Below are positions 51,360 to 60,995 of a stretch of DNA of 64,000 nt, piece after piece; within the stretch, counting starts at the first letter, position 1, and each line of letters starts with the position of its first letter. A program made the translations under genes and the position numbers. Below the pieces are notes generated by a model that was not told the origin of the DNA, searched no databases, and worked only from the letters and a program-made list of their open reading frames with translations. This DNA is from Myroides fluvii (lineage in GTDB: Bacteria > Bacteroidota > Bacteroidia > Flavobacteriales > Flavobacteriaceae). The DNA lies in contig NZ_CP039934.1 of the NCBI RefSeq assembly GCF_009792295.1, forward strand, positions 578,501-642,500, read 5' to 3'.

Positions 51360-53831
51360 TTATTTTGCTTTTTCTGTGTTGAAGTTCTTTGCATTTTTTA
51401 CTTTTTCTTTCAATAAAGCAATATCCAACACCTCTTCCATGCGATCAACGTAGTGGAAGGTTAATCCTTTCACATAGTCTTCTTTAATTTCTTCAATATC
51501 TTTTCTATTTTCTTTACACAAGATAATTTCCTTGATATTGGCGCGTTTCGCAGCTAGGATTTTCTCCTTAATTCCACCTACAGGTAACACTTTTCCTCTT
51601 AAGGTAATTTCACCTGTCATGGCTAAGTTCTTTTTCACTTTGCGTTGCGTAAAGGAAGACACCATCGAAGTCAACATGGTAATTCCGGCACTTGGGCCAT
51701 CTTTTGGTGTTGCTCCTTCTGGCACGTGAATGTGAATCTTATACTGTTCAAACACATCCGATTCAATTCCGAATTCATCGGCATGAGCTTTGATGTATTC
51801 TAAAGCAATCGTAGCCGATTCTTTCATAACTGTACCCAGGTTTCCAGTAATGCTCAATCCGCCTTTTCCTTTAGAAATGATGGATTCGATATACAAGATA
51901 TCTCCTCCTACACTTGTCCAAGCTAAACCAGTCACTACACCAGCTACATCGTTATTCTCGTATTTATCTGCTTCAAATCTTGGTGTTCCCAAGATTTTGC
52001 GAATATCTTCATCCGTTACTTTTGGATTGTACTCTTCTTCTAATACAATGCGTTTTGCGATACCTCTTGCTACATGAGCCAATTGTTTATTCAATCCACG
52101 CACTCCAGATTCACGCGTATAATGAGTAACAATAAATTCCATTTGCTTTTTGCCCACAGTTAAATCTTTGGCTGTTAACCCGTGTTCTTCTAGCTGTTTT
52201 GGCAATAAGTGTTGTTTTCCGATTTCCACTTTTTCTTCAATCGTATACCCCGTCATTTCAATGATTTCCATACGATCTCTCAAAGCAGGCTGAATCGTTG
52301 ACAAGCTATTCGATGTCGCAATAAACATCACTTTAGACAAATCATAGCCCATTTCTAGGAAGTTGTCATAGAAGTCGCTGTTTTGTTCAGGATCCAACAC
52401 TTCTAACAAGGCAGAAGAAGGATCTCCATTATTACTTACCGACAATTTATCAATCTCATCCAATAAGAATACAGGATTTGAGGTTCCAGCTTTCTTCAAG
52501 CTTTGAATAATACGCCCTGGCATTGCACCGATATAGGTTTTTCTATGTCCTCTAATTTCTGCTTCATCGCGTAAACCACCCAGTGAAATACGCACGTATT
52601 CACGACCTAACGCCTTGGCTATCGACTTTCCAATCGACGTTTTACCAACACCTGGAGGCCCGTATAAACACAAGATTGGAGCTTTCAAGTCATTGCGCAG
52701 TTTTAAAACAGCCATGTGCTCTAATACTCTTTTCTTTACGTCTTCAATCCCGTAGTGATCTTTATCTAAAATCTTTTGAGAGCGCTTTAAATCAAACTTA
52801 TCCTCTGAATATTTCTTCCAAGGTAGTTCTAATAAAAGCTCTAAATAGTTGCGTTGAATTCCAAATTCAGCCACTTGAGGATTCATGCGTTGCCATTTCA
52901 TCAATTCCTTGTCAAAACGCTCGCGTACCTCCTTGGACCATTTTTTATCTTTGCCCTTTTTGCGCATTTCTTCAAATTCCTCCTCATTCGAAAACCCGCC
53001 TAGTTCTTCCTGGATGGTTTTCATCTGTTGGTGTAAGAAATACTCTTTTTGTTGCTGATCTAAATCAATGCGCACTTTGGTCTGAATTGTGTTTTTTAGC
53101 TGTAGTTTTTGCAGCTCTACATTCATCAAACGCAACGTATCATAAGCGCGTTCTTTTAAATCGTTAACGCGTAATAAACGCTGTTTATCTTCCACTGACA
53201 AATTCAGATTCGAAGACACAAAATTGATTAAAAACGAATTGCTTTCTATATTTTTAACTGCAAAAGAAGCCTCTGTTGGAATATTTGGATTTTCTTTGAT
53301 AATCTCAACTGCTAATTCTTTAATTGAATCTACCACAGCCAAAAACTCCTGATCATCCCCTTCTGGGCGAATTTCGTCGCATTCTTTTACCGTTGCTGTT
53401 AAATAAGGTTTTTCTGAAACTAAAGCCGCGATTTCAAATCGCTTTTTCCCTTGTAAGATTACCGTTATGTTGCCATCAGGTAATTTAAGGACTTTAATAA
53501 TTCGCGCCACTGTTCCTTGGTGATGAATATCGTTTAAACCTGGGTCTTCCGTATCTTCATTGAGTTGAGCAACTACCCCAATACTCTTTCCTTTTTTATT
53601 TGCAGCCTCAATTAACTTAATTGATTTATCCCTTCCCGCAGTAATCGGAATAACTACTCCTGGAAATAAAACCATATTACGCAAAGGCAAAATTGGCAAT
53701 TCAATTGGCAGTTCTTCATTATTCATTTCTTCTTCATCTTCCTGACTTAACAAAGGAATAAATTCAGAATCACCATCTAAGAAATCATCAAGCATCAAAT
53801 TATCTAATGTTATTATTTTTTGGTTTGCCAT
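51360..53831 (-). CDS. lon: ATP-dependent Lon protease
   Basis: 823 residues. N-terminal substrate domain (PILPLRNMVLFPGVVIPI), AAA+ domain with GPPGVGKTS and FLLDEIDKLS, and the Ser-Lys protease domain with DGPSAG (Ser714) and Lys757. It degrades misfolded and regulatory proteins in the cytoplasm. A TACCTTTG element lies 40 bases upstream. Confidence 0.97.
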   Translation of the reverse strand: MANQKIITLDNLMLDDFLDGDSEFIPLLSQEDEEEMNNEELPIELPILPLRNMVLFPGVVIPITAGRDKSIKLIEAANKKGKSIGVVAQLNEDTEDPGLNDIHHQGTVARIIKVLKLPDGNITVILQGKKRFEIAALVSEKPYLTATVKECDEIRPEGDDQEFLAVVDSIKELAVEIIKENPNIPTEASFAVKNIESNSFLINFVSSNLNLSVEDKQRLLRVNDLKERAYDTLRLMNVELQKLQLKNTIQTKVRIDLDQQQKEYFLHQQMKTIQEELGGFSNEEEFEEMRKKGKDKKWSKEVRERFDKELMKWQRMNPQVAEFGIQRNYLELLLELPWKKYSEDKFDLKRSQKILDKDHYGIEDVKKRVLEHMAVLKLRNDLKAPILCLYGPPGVGKTSIGKSIAKALGREYVRISLGGLRDEAEIRGHRKTYIGAMPGRIIQSLKKAGTSNPVFLLDEIDKLSVSNNGDPSSALLEVLDPEQNSDFYDNFLEMGYDLSKVMFIATSNSLSTIQPALRDRMEIIEMTGYTIEEKVEIGKQHLLPKQLEEHGLTAKDLTVGKKQMEFIVTHYTRESGVRGLNKQLAHVARGIAKRIVLEEEYNPKVTDEDIRKILGTPRFEADKYENNDVAGVVTGLAWTSVGGDILYIESIISKGKGGLSITGNLGTVMKESATIALEYIKAHADEFGIESDVFEQYKIHIHVPEGATPKDGPSAGITMLTSMVSSFTQRKVKKNLAMTGEITLRGKVLPVGGIKEKILAAKRANIKEIILCKENRKDIEEIKEDYVKGLTFHYVDRMEEVLDIALLKEKVKNAKNFNTEKAK

Positions 53832-53870
53832 ATTATAAATATCACGTCATTTTGTCAGTAGCTAATAATA

Positions 53871-53878
53871 CAAAGGTA
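53871..53878 (-). promoter_or_regulatory. lon promoter -7 element
   Basis: TACCTTTG on the - strand, an exact TAnnTTTG match. No heat-shock type sequence was recognised. Confidence 0.45.
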
Positions 53879-53971
53879 ACAACCAAAATCACAAGTCATT
53901 AACTATCAATTACTTTAACTACTTATTAGTTCTATACTACCCTAGTAGTTCAATCTTTATGCCATAAAAAA

Positions 53972-53990
53972 ACCTCGCATAAAGCAAGGT
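53972..53990 (-). terminator. Terminator of the lipoprotein gene
   Basis: On the - strand ACCTTGC pairs with GCGAGGT (one G-T) around TTTAT and is followed by T6. Confidence 0.55.
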
Positions 53991-54017
53991 CTTATGTCAG
54001 TTTATATACTTATCAAA

Positions 54018-55031
54018 CTATAGTTCTGGAATCTCTGGACCAGTTCCTGGGCCACCAGTTCCTGGATCTGGATTGGTTATAATTACCTCTTTCATCGATA
54101 ACTTTGCTTTGTAATCTCCAAAGTTCAACGTAATCATATCTCCTTCTTTTGATTTTAACTTGAAGGTAAATTTTCCAGCATATACTTTTTTATTGTCGAT
54201 CGTTAAAGGTTCGATTTTATCGATTCTAAACACACTACCTACCAAATCTTCATCTTTGTCATTCGAAACGTAAACTACTCCATTTTCAGAAGTATATTGT
54301 ACTTTTACTTTCGCATAATCATAGCTACCTATAGGAAGTGTTTTATCAAAGCTAATTTTTATCATTCGCTTGCGCATTGATTTACTTCTAGCATTCATCA
54401 CAATCTCTCCATTTAGGATATCTCCTTCAAATTTAGAAAACACATCCATGTCTCTAAGATCTTCTCCATTAACATTGGCAAAAATGTACCCAGCCTCGTT
54501 CGTTCCAATACGCTCATAAGGAATATTCTCGAAACTTCCGGTAATTCTGAACGATTGATTCATGTATTGATTCAAAGGTGAAGGCAATAATAAGCTACTA
54601 AAGTTTCCACTTACTAGCATATCATTTCGATCTATATTGGTAATTTTAATTATTCCATTGTTTCGTTTCGGGTTCGCTAAATCAGTTGAATTAAAAAACT
54701 CAAAGCTGTTCTCGCCAACGCTATAAGTGTAATCTATGGTATTGATATTGGTTGGAAAATTTCCCACTTGAAACTTCAAGATTTTCATATCAAAGAAGTG
54801 TCCTTGTTTTAAATCGTCAATATAGAATTGGAATTCGCCATTCTCATCAACATAAGCATTAAACTTCTCTTTCTTAACAAAAGTTGTATCTGGAAGTGTA
54901 ACTGTAAAATAAGCTGGTACTTTGAAATCTGGATCAACAAAATCATCATCTGAACTACTACATGACGAAACCCCAACCCCACATAAAGCTAACAAACTTG
55001 CACCAATCAATATCGAATAAATTTTCTTCAT
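54018..55031 (-). CDS. Large lipoprotein with DUF6252-like beta domains
   Basis: 337 residues. Lipoprotein signal (GVSSC near 24) followed by SSSDDD, an acidic stretch typical of surface-exposed lipoproteins in this phylum. Two beta-rich halves, then a Gly/Pro tail (DPGTGGPGTGPEIPEL). No enzyme motif. Function unknown; surface display is a suggestion from the acidic motif only. Confidence 0.6.
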   Translation of the reverse strand: MKKIYSILIGASLLALCGVGVSSCSSSDDDFVDPDFKVPAYFTVTLPDTTFVKKEKFNAYVDENGEFQFYIDDLKQGHFFDMKILKFQVGNFPTNINTIDYTYSVGENSFEFFNSTDLANPKRNNGIIKITNIDRNDMLVSGNFSSLLLPSPLNQYMNQSFRITGSFENIPYERIGTNEAGYIFANVNGEDLRDMDVFSKFEGDILNGEIVMNARSKSMRKRMIKISFDKTLPIGSYDYAKVKVQYTSENGVVYVSNDKDEDLVGSVFRIDKIEPLTIDNKKVYAGKFTFKLKSKEGDMITLNFGDYKAKLSMKEVIITNPDPGTGGPGTGPEIPEL

Positions 55032-55055
55032 AATTTAATATTCTAATTACAGATT

Positions 55056-55063
55056 CAAATATA
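55056..55063 (-). promoter_or_regulatory. Lipoprotein gene promoter -7 element
   Basis: TATATTTG on the - strand, exact TAnnTTTG, 25 bases before the start. Confidence 0.45.
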
Positions 55064-55123
55064 TATATTTTAATAGATTTTAAATATTTTTTAACAAAAA
55101 TAAATTAACAAAAAATCTTCTTT

Positions 55124-56425
55124 TTAATTCTTCCTATCTTTTACCCGCAATAATAAGAAAAAACCAACGATAAAAAACAGAATTAAAAATAAAATTGCAT
55201 TTTGCATCTTCCCTGTTAAATCGCTAATTAATCCATAAATTGACATTCCCACCACAATTCCTATTTTTTCTGTCACGTCGTAGAAACTAAAAAAAGACGT
55301 GGTATCCGTTGTTTCAGGTAATAGTTTTGCATACGTAGAGCGCGACAGGGATTGAATTCCCCCCATCACTAATCCTACAAAAGCCGCGGCGACATAAAAC
55401 TCATTGGGTGTCACAATGGTATAAGCATAAATACAAATAAAGACCCAAAGTACATTCAACACACACAGCGTTCGGATGTTTCCGATGCGTTTAGATAAAC
55501 TAGCTGTGGTAAATGCGCCTAGAATAGCAATAATTTGAATGAGCATGATACTAACGATTAACCCCATACTACGCTGTTGATCATCGGCCCATGCAATTTC
55601 TTTTTCTCCAAAAAAAGCGGCGATTATCATGACCGTTTGCACTGCCATACTATACACAAAGAACGCAACTAAATACCGTTTTAGTATGGTTTGTTCTTTT
55701 AGCTGTTCCATTACTTTTTTTAATTCTTTAAATCCTTTAAAGAAAATTTCACGCGTCAGTTTTTTGTCATTTTTAAAATCGGGCAATCTTCTAAAAGTAA
55801 TCTGACTGAAAGTCAGCCACCAAAGTCCAACTAAAATAAAAGAGAAACGCATGGCTTGTGTAGCGTCTTCAAACCCCAAGGTTTCCGCATTCATGATTAA
55901 ACCTAAGTTCATCACTAACAAGAGTACACTTCCAACATAGCCAAGGGCATATCCTTTCGCGCTGATTCGATCTTGTTGTTCTTCAAAAGCGATATCGGGT
56001 AAATAAGAATTGTAAAAAACTAAACTTCCCCAAAAGCCGATTAATCCCATCATGTAAATCAACAAACTCAACCCAAAATAGTCTAAGCTAAAAAAGTAGA
56101 GGAGCATGCAAGAGATTGAGCCAATCGCACAAAAAAGCTTCATAAAAAACTTTTTGGTTCCCAAATAATCGGCAATTCCAGAAAGCAAAGGAGAGATAAA
56201 AGCAATCAACAAAAAGCCCAAAGCCGTAATGTAGCTGATGATGCTTTCGCTGTTCATCTCTATCCCAAAAAAAGAGTAACTATTGATTTCTCTTGCTCGG
56301 AACAACATACCATAGTACAGCGGAAAAATAGAGGAAGAGATAACTAATGCATAAACAGAATTTGCCCAATCGTAAAAGGCCCATGCATTTAATAATTTAG
56401 GATTTCCCTTTTGGAAGTTTTTCAT
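55124..56425 (-). CDS. UMF1-family MFS transporter
   Basis: 433 residues, twelve membrane segments. LLNAWAFYDWANSVYALVIS is the family hallmark, shared with Atg22-like transporters; GYALGYVGSVLLLVMNL and GGIQSLSRSTYAKLLPE are also typical. The substrate is not known (amino acids in eukaryotic relatives). Follows the M48 gene after a terminator. Confidence 0.87.
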   Translation of the reverse strand: MKNFQKGNPKLLNAWAFYDWANSVYALVISSSIFPLYYGMLFRAREINSYSFFGIEMNSESIISYITALGFLLIAFISPLLSGIADYLGTKKFFMKLFCAIGSISCMLLYFFSLDYFGLSLLIYMMGLIGFWGSLVFYNSYLPDIAFEEQQDRISAKGYALGYVGSVLLLVMNLGLIMNAETLGFEDATQAMRFSFILVGLWWLTFSQITFRRLPDFKNDKKLTREIFFKGFKELKKVMEQLKEQTILKRYLVAFFVYSMAVQTVMIIAAFFGEKEIAWADDQQRSMGLIVSIMLIQIIAILGAFTTASLSKRIGNIRTLCVLNVLWVFICIYAYTIVTPNEFYVAAAFVGLVMGGIQSLSRSTYAKLLPETTDTTSFFSFYDVTEKIGIVVGMSIYGLISDLTGKMQNAILFLILFFIVGFFLLLRVKDRKN

Positions 56426-56457
56426 ACTATTGAATCTAAATAACCCACTAAAATAGA

Positions 56458-56485
56458 AAAAGCAACCTAGACCGGTCGCTTTTTT
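56458..56485 (-). terminator. Terminator of the M48 protease gene
   Basis: AAAAAGC-A-ACC pairs with GGT-C-GCTTTTT around a short loop, 11 bases beyond the stop. Confidence 0.55.
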
Positions 56486-56495
56486 CTACTATATT

Positions 56496-57305
56496 TTAAA
56501 ATGTCACGCCAAATTTGGCAGCTTCAGCTTTAGCAGCTGGAATTAATTTTTTCAGATTATCAATGCGCTCTTGGTTTGAAGGGTGTGTACTCAAGAACGA
56601 AGATCCCCCTCCTCCTCCACTATTGGCGGCCATACGGCTCCAAAATGAAACCGCTTCATCGGGGTTATACCCTGCAATCGCCATTAAGGTTAGTCCAATT
56701 TTATCGGCTTCTGTTTCATTACTTCGACTAAAAGGCAACATGGCTCCATATTGACTTCCTAATCCGAAGGCCATTCCCAAAGCTTGTTTGGTTGATTCCT
56801 TACTATTTGTCGTAGCAGCATCCAATCCCATAGCTGCAGCTTGCTGTAACATCGCCGCACTCATTCGTTGCTGTCCGTGATTTGCTAAAGCGTGTGAAAC
56901 CTCATGCCCCATAACCGTAGCAATTCCAGCATCTGTTTGGCAAATTGGCAAAATCCCCGTAAAGAAAACGATTTTCCCTCCTGGCATACACCAAGCATTC
57001 ACCTCTTTATCATCCACTAAGTTATATTCCCAACGATAATCTTGCAAATAAGTAGGATAGCCATTCGCTGTCAGCCATTTTTCAGCGGCTACGCGAATTT
57101 TATTTCCAATATCTTCAATGCGCTTGGCATCTTTTGTGCCTTTCACCACTTTGTGTTCTTTTAAAAAATCTCCATATTGCTGAAAAGACGATGGAAATAA
57201 AGAAGCATCGGACACAAAAGCCATTGTGCTTTTACCACTAAACGGATTGGTCTTACAACCACTTACCAAAAGAAGCACTCCCAAAGATAAAACTAGTTTT
57301 TTCAT
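56496..57305 (-). CDS. M48-family metalloprotease lipoprotein
   Basis: 269 residues. Lipoprotein signal (LLVSGC, Cys17). The zinc motif is HEVSH in VMGHEVSHALANHGQQRMS; the third ligand lies in NETEADKIGL; FLSTHPSNQERI is a family signature. Related to LoiP/BepA-like proteases that act on outer membrane proteins. A CAAAAATA element at 57319-57326 is a possible -7 box. Confidence 0.9.
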   Translation of the reverse strand: MKKLVLSLGVLLLVSGCKTNPFSGKSTMAFVSDASLFPSSFQQYGDFLKEHKVVKGTKDAKRIEDIGNKIRVAAEKWLTANGYPTYLQDYRWEYNLVDDKEVNAWCMPGGKIVFFTGILPICQTDAGIATVMGHEVSHALANHGQQRMSAAMLQQAAAMGLDAATTNSKESTKQALGMAFGLGSQYGAMLPFSRSNETEADKIGLTLMAIAGYNPDEAVSFWSRMAANSGGGGGSSFLSTHPSNQERIDNLKKLIPAAKAEAAKFGVTF

Positions 57306-57351
57306 TCTATTTTTTCTTCAAAAATAAAACTATTCTTTTATGTTTAACAAC

Positions 57352-58157
57352 AGGAAAGGGCTTTTTTGTTTTTTTGCTAGGTGCTTTTTTGTGGGGTGCT
57401 TTTTTGCTTTTTCGTTAGTTGCGTTTTTGTTGAACTTAATCTTTAGTTAGATCATTTTTCTTTTAACAAAAAGAAGATTTTATATACAAAGGGAAACTTT
57501 ACGAAAAAGCAAAAATACAGAAAAGCAAAAAAGCCTTTTCGTTTTTTTGCTAGTTGCTTTTTTGTGGGGTGCTTTTTTGCTTTTTCGTTAGTTGCGTTTT
57601 TGTTGAACTTAATCTTTAGTTAGATCATTTTTCTTTTAACAAAAAGAAGATTTTATATACAAAGGGAAACTTTACGAAAAAGCAAAAATACAGAAAAGCA
57701 AAAAAGCCTTTTCGTTTTTTTGCTAGTTGCGTTTTTGTTGAACTTATTCTTTAGTTAGATCATTTCCCTTTCAATGAAAAGAAAATTGTTTATACAAGAG
57801 GTACTTTACAAAAAAGCGAAAATACAGAAAAGCAAAAAAGCCTTTTCGTTTTTTTGCTAGTTGCTTTTTTGTGGGGTGCTTTTTTGCTTTTTCGTTAGTT
57901 GCGTTTTTGTTGAACTTATTCTTTAGTTAGATCATTTTTCTTTTAACAAAAAGAAGATTTTATATACTAAGGAAACTTTACGAAAAAGCGAAAATACAGA
58001 AAAGCAAAAAAGCCTTTTCGTTTTTTTGCTAGTTGCGTTTTTGTTGAACTTAATCTTTAGTTAGATCATTTCCCTTTCAATGAAAAGAAAATTGTTTATA
58101 CAAGAGGTACTTTACAAAAAAAGCGAAAATACAGAAAAGCAAAAAAGCCTTTACGCT
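57352..58157. repeat. 134/172-bp minisatellite, array 1 (five copies)
   Basis: The phrase TTGTTGAACTTA recurs at 57431, 57604, 57739, 57911 and 58045, spaced 173, 135, 172 and 134 bases. Long copies carry a 38-base insert with GTGGGGTGC. Each copy holds a hairpin GCAAAAAA/TTTTTTTGC and a smaller CTTTT/AAAAG one. Two sequence types of the middle segment alternate. No spacers, so not CRISPR; no gene. Confidence 0.85.
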
Positions 58158-58159
58158 AG

Positions 58160-58519
58160 TTACTCCCTCAGCTTATTGCCTAAACTTTGTAATTGATTTG
58201 TAATCAATTCAATTTTTTGCCTAAGTACACGATATTCTTCTTCCGATATAAAACCTAAATCTAAACTTAGAATTAAAAAATTAATCACTTCAATGGCTGA
58301 AGAGTATGCTATGTTTAACATGTGTAATCTATCCTTATTTGTTGCTCGAGACATTCCTTCCGCAACATTTGCAGTCACACTTGAGACAGCGCGTCGAAGT
58401 TGGGAAACTAAACCGAATTTTTCATCATTAGGGTAATTTCTTGTAACAATATAAATATCTTTTGTTACACTTCTAGCATTTTGCCATACTAAAAGCTTTT
58501 CAAAATAAAAAACATGCAT
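58160..58519 (-). CDS. Four-helix-bundle (S23-type) protein
   Basis: 119 residues, no signal peptide. YFEKLLVWQNARSVTKDIYI, LVSQLRRAVSSVTANVAEGMSRAT and the IEVINFLILSLDLGFISEEEY helix are characteristic of the family found in 23S rRNA intervening sequences. The fold is shared with the Avd accessory protein of diversity-generating retroelements, but no reverse transcriptase is here. It lies between two arrays of the same minisatellite, its 3' end replacing part of a unit. Confidence 0.85.
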   Translation of the reverse strand: MHVFYFEKLLVWQNARSVTKDIYIVTRNYPNDEKFGLVSQLRRAVSSVTANVAEGMSRATNKDRLHMLNIAYSSAIEVINFLILSLDLGFISEEEYRVLRQKIELITNQLQSLGNKLRE

Positions 58520-58587
58520 AACTAAACAATATTAAAATTAAACGTCGTTATTCATACAAAACTTATTCCACAAGTTGATTTATTGGA

Positions 58588-59612
58588 GAGTTTTTTTGTG
58601 GGGTGCTTTTTTGTGGGATGCTTTTTTGTGGGGTGCTTTTTTGCTTTTTCGTTAGTTGCGTTTTTGTTGAACTTAATCTTTAGTTAGATCATTTTTCTTT
58701 TAACAAAAAGAAGATTTTATATACAAAGGGAAACTTTACGAAAAAGCAAAAATACAGAAAAGCAAAAAAGCCTTTTCGTTTTTTTGCTAGTTGCTTTTTT
58801 GTGGGGTGCTTTTTTGCTTTTTCGTTAGTTGCGTTTTTGTTGAACTTAATCTTTAGTTAGATCATTTTTCTTTTAACAAAAAGAAGATTTTATATACAAA
58901 GGAAACTTTACAAAAAAGCGAAAATACAGAAAAGCAAAAAAGCCTTTTCGTTTTTTTGCTAGTTGCGTTTTTGTTGAACTTAATCTTTAGTTAGATCATT
59001 TTTCTTTTAACAAAAAGAAGATTTTATATACAAAGGAAACTTTACGAAAAAGCGAAAATACAGAAAAGCAAAAAAGCCTTTTCGTTTTTTTGCTAGTTGC
59101 GTTTTTGTTGAACTTATTCTTTAGTTAGATCATTTCCCTTTCAATGAAAAGAAAATTGTTTATACAAGAGGTACTTTACAAAAAAACGAAAATACAGAAA
59201 AGCAAAAAAGCCTTTTCGTTTTTTTGCTAGGTGCTTTTTTGTTGAACTTATTCTTTAGTTAGATCATTTCCCTTTTAACAAAAAGAAAATTGTTTATACA
59301 AGAGGTACTTTACAAAAAAGCGAAAATACAGAAAAGCAAAAAAGCCTTTTCGTTTTTTTGCTAGTTGCGTTTTTGTTGAACTTATTCTTTAGTTGAATCA
59401 TTTTTCTTTTAACAAAAAGAAGATTTTATATACTAAGGAAACTTTACAAAAAAGCGAAAATACAGAAAAGCAAAAAAGCCTTTTTGTTTTTTTTGCTAGT
59501 TGCGTTTTTGTTGAACTTATTCTTTAGTTAGATCATTTCCCTTTTAACAAAAAGAAGATTTTATATACTAAGGAAACTTTACAAAAAAACGAAAATACAG
59601 AAAAGCAAAAAC
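58588..59612. repeat. 134/172-bp minisatellite, array 2 (seven copies)
   Basis: TTGTTGAACTTA recurs at 58668, 58841, 58975, 59109, 59243, 59377 and 59512; spacing 173, then 134, 134, 134, 134 and 135. Same orientation as array 1. Starts with three copies of GTGGGGTGCTTTTTT-like words. The 58520-58587 stretch is the upstream region of the four-helix-bundle gene. Confidence 0.85.
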
Positions 59613-59637
59613 AAAAGACGTCTGCCAATATATTTTG

Positions 59638-59645
59638 TACTTTTG
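59638..59645 (+). promoter_or_regulatory. Alpha/beta hydrolase promoter -7 element
   Basis: TACTTTTG, an exact TAnnTTTG match, 20 bases before the start and just outside the minisatellite. Confidence 0.45.
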
Positions 59646-59664
59646 TTTCAAATGTTTTTAACTC

Positions 59665-60537
59665 ATGCAAAACAATTCAAAAAAAGCAAAACATTCCTTA
59701 GAAGTACCTAAGTCAATTATTTGGACAGGAAAGATGTTACAATGTTTCTCTCTTCCATTAGCGGCTAAATTTGCACAGAATCTCTTTATCACACCTATAA
59801 AATTCAAAACACCCAAGCGAGAAAAGGAAATGCTCGCCAAAAGCAAACGCAGTAAATTGTATGTCAATGCCATTAAGAAAGACATTGTCATGTACGAATA
59901 TGGCATCAACAAAAGAGCCAACAAGAAAGCGCTATTAATTCACGGTTGGAACGGTCGTGGGACCCAATTGGTTACCATTGCCAATATTTTAATTCGCCAG
60001 GGATACGACATTGTGAGTTTTGATGCTCCTGGTCATGGTTTTGCACCCAAGACGAAAACGAATTTAACCGAATTCATCGCTTCTGCTTTTGAGATTGAAA
60101 AGCAATTTGGCCCTTTTGAATTAGTTGTTGGACATTCGCTAGGTGGGATGACAACGATGAACGCTTTGCGCGATGGACTTCAAGCAAAAAAAGCGATTAT
60201 TATTGGCAGTGGAGATATTGTACAAGATGTGATTGAAGATTTCGTGAAGCAACTTCAACTAAAACCTCGTATTGCAGAAATTATTAAAATGCGCTTTGAA
60301 AAACAATTCAACCGCACGATGGACAGCTATTGCGTGCATAAAGCGGCAGAACAAATTGCCATTCCCCTACTCATTATACACGACGAGGATGATATTGATG
60401 TACCTATTAAAGCGGCCTATGAAATTAAAAAACACGCACCAAACAGCCAATTAATGATTACTAGTGGGCTGGGGCATCGCAAGGTATTAGGCGATAAAAA
60501 AGTTATTGAGCGCATTCGCGATTTCACACAAGAATAA
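59665..60537 (+). CDS. Alpha/beta hydrolase
   Basis: 290 residues. Nucleophile elbow GHSLGG, oxyanion segment IHGWNGRGTQ, and probable acid/His in HDEDDIDVP and GLGHRKVLG. Substrate unknown. Two unusually basic stretches lie in the first 75 residues. 26 bases before msrB. Confidence 0.88.
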   Translation: MQNNSKKAKHSLEVPKSIIWTGKMLQCFSLPLAAKFAQNLFITPIKFKTPKREKEMLAKSKRSKLYVNAIKKDIVMYEYGINKRANKKALLIHGWNGRGTQLVTIANILIRQGYDIVSFDAPGHGFAPKTKTNLTEFIASAFEIEKQFGPFELVVGHSLGGMTTMNALRDGLQAKKAIIIGSGDIVQDVIEDFVKQLQLKPRIAEIIKMRFEKQFNRTMDSYCVHKAAEQIAIPLLIIHDEDDIDVPIKAAYEIKKHAPNSQLMITSGLGHRKVLGDKKVIERIRDFTQE

Positions 60538-60563
60538 AGAAGATTACGCTAAACTCTCTCATT

Positions 60564-60956
60564 ATGAAAAAAGACAAGAACACCACCGAACAAGAGTGGA
60601 AAGAAATCCTAACAGAAGAGCAATACTACGTTTTAAGAGAAAAAGGTACAGAGCGTCCTTTCACTGGAATTTACACTGATTTTTTTGAAGGCGGACACTA
60701 CCATTGTGCTGGATGCGGGCAGTTGCTATTTGAAGCTCAAACGAAATTCGATTCTGCTTGTGGTTGGCCCTCTTTTGACCAAGCGATCGACGGCAGTGTA
60801 TCCTACATCAAAGATGTATCACACGGCATGATTCGCGTAGAAGTTGTCTGTTCAAACTGCCAGGGGCATTTAGGTCATGTATTTCCTGACGGACCTCAAG
60901 AAACAACAGGGCATCGCTATTGCATCAACTCCATTTCGATTACCCATCAAAAATAA
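60564..60956 (+). CDS. msrB: Peptide-methionine (R)-S-oxide reductase
   Basis: 130 residues. Zinc pairs CAGC and CSNC, the substrate region GWPSFDQAI and the catalytic Cys in HRYCINSISI. It repairs methionine-R-sulfoxide; cytoplasmic here since no signal peptide is seen. Confidence 0.95.
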   Translation: MKKDKNTTEQEWKEILTEEQYYVLREKGTERPFTGIYTDFFEGGHYHCAGCGQLLFEAQTKFDSACGWPSFDQAIDGSVSYIKDVSHGMIRVEVVCSNCQGHLGHVFPDGPQETTGHRYCINSISITHQK

Positions 60957-60963
60957 GATACAC

Positions 60964-60995
60964 AGTTCAAAATAAGGGTTTCCTTATTTTGAACT
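60964..60995. terminator. Bidirectional terminator between msrB and birA
   Basis: A perfect 14-bp stem with a GTTT loop (AGTTCAAAATAAGG/CCTTATTTTGAACT), ending on the birA stop. Confidence 0.6.

Noticed and set aside
52583..53167. 194-residue + strand reading frame inside lon
   Set aside because: Shadow of the lon coding sequence; low-complexity composition and no start context.
58160..58519. Diversity-generating retroelement based on the Avd-like fold
   Set aside because: No reverse transcriptase, template repeat or variable C-type lectin-like gene is present in the window.
57352..59612. CRISPR-like periodic array
   Set aside because: Units are 134-173 bases long, near identical throughout, with no unique spacers and no cas genes.
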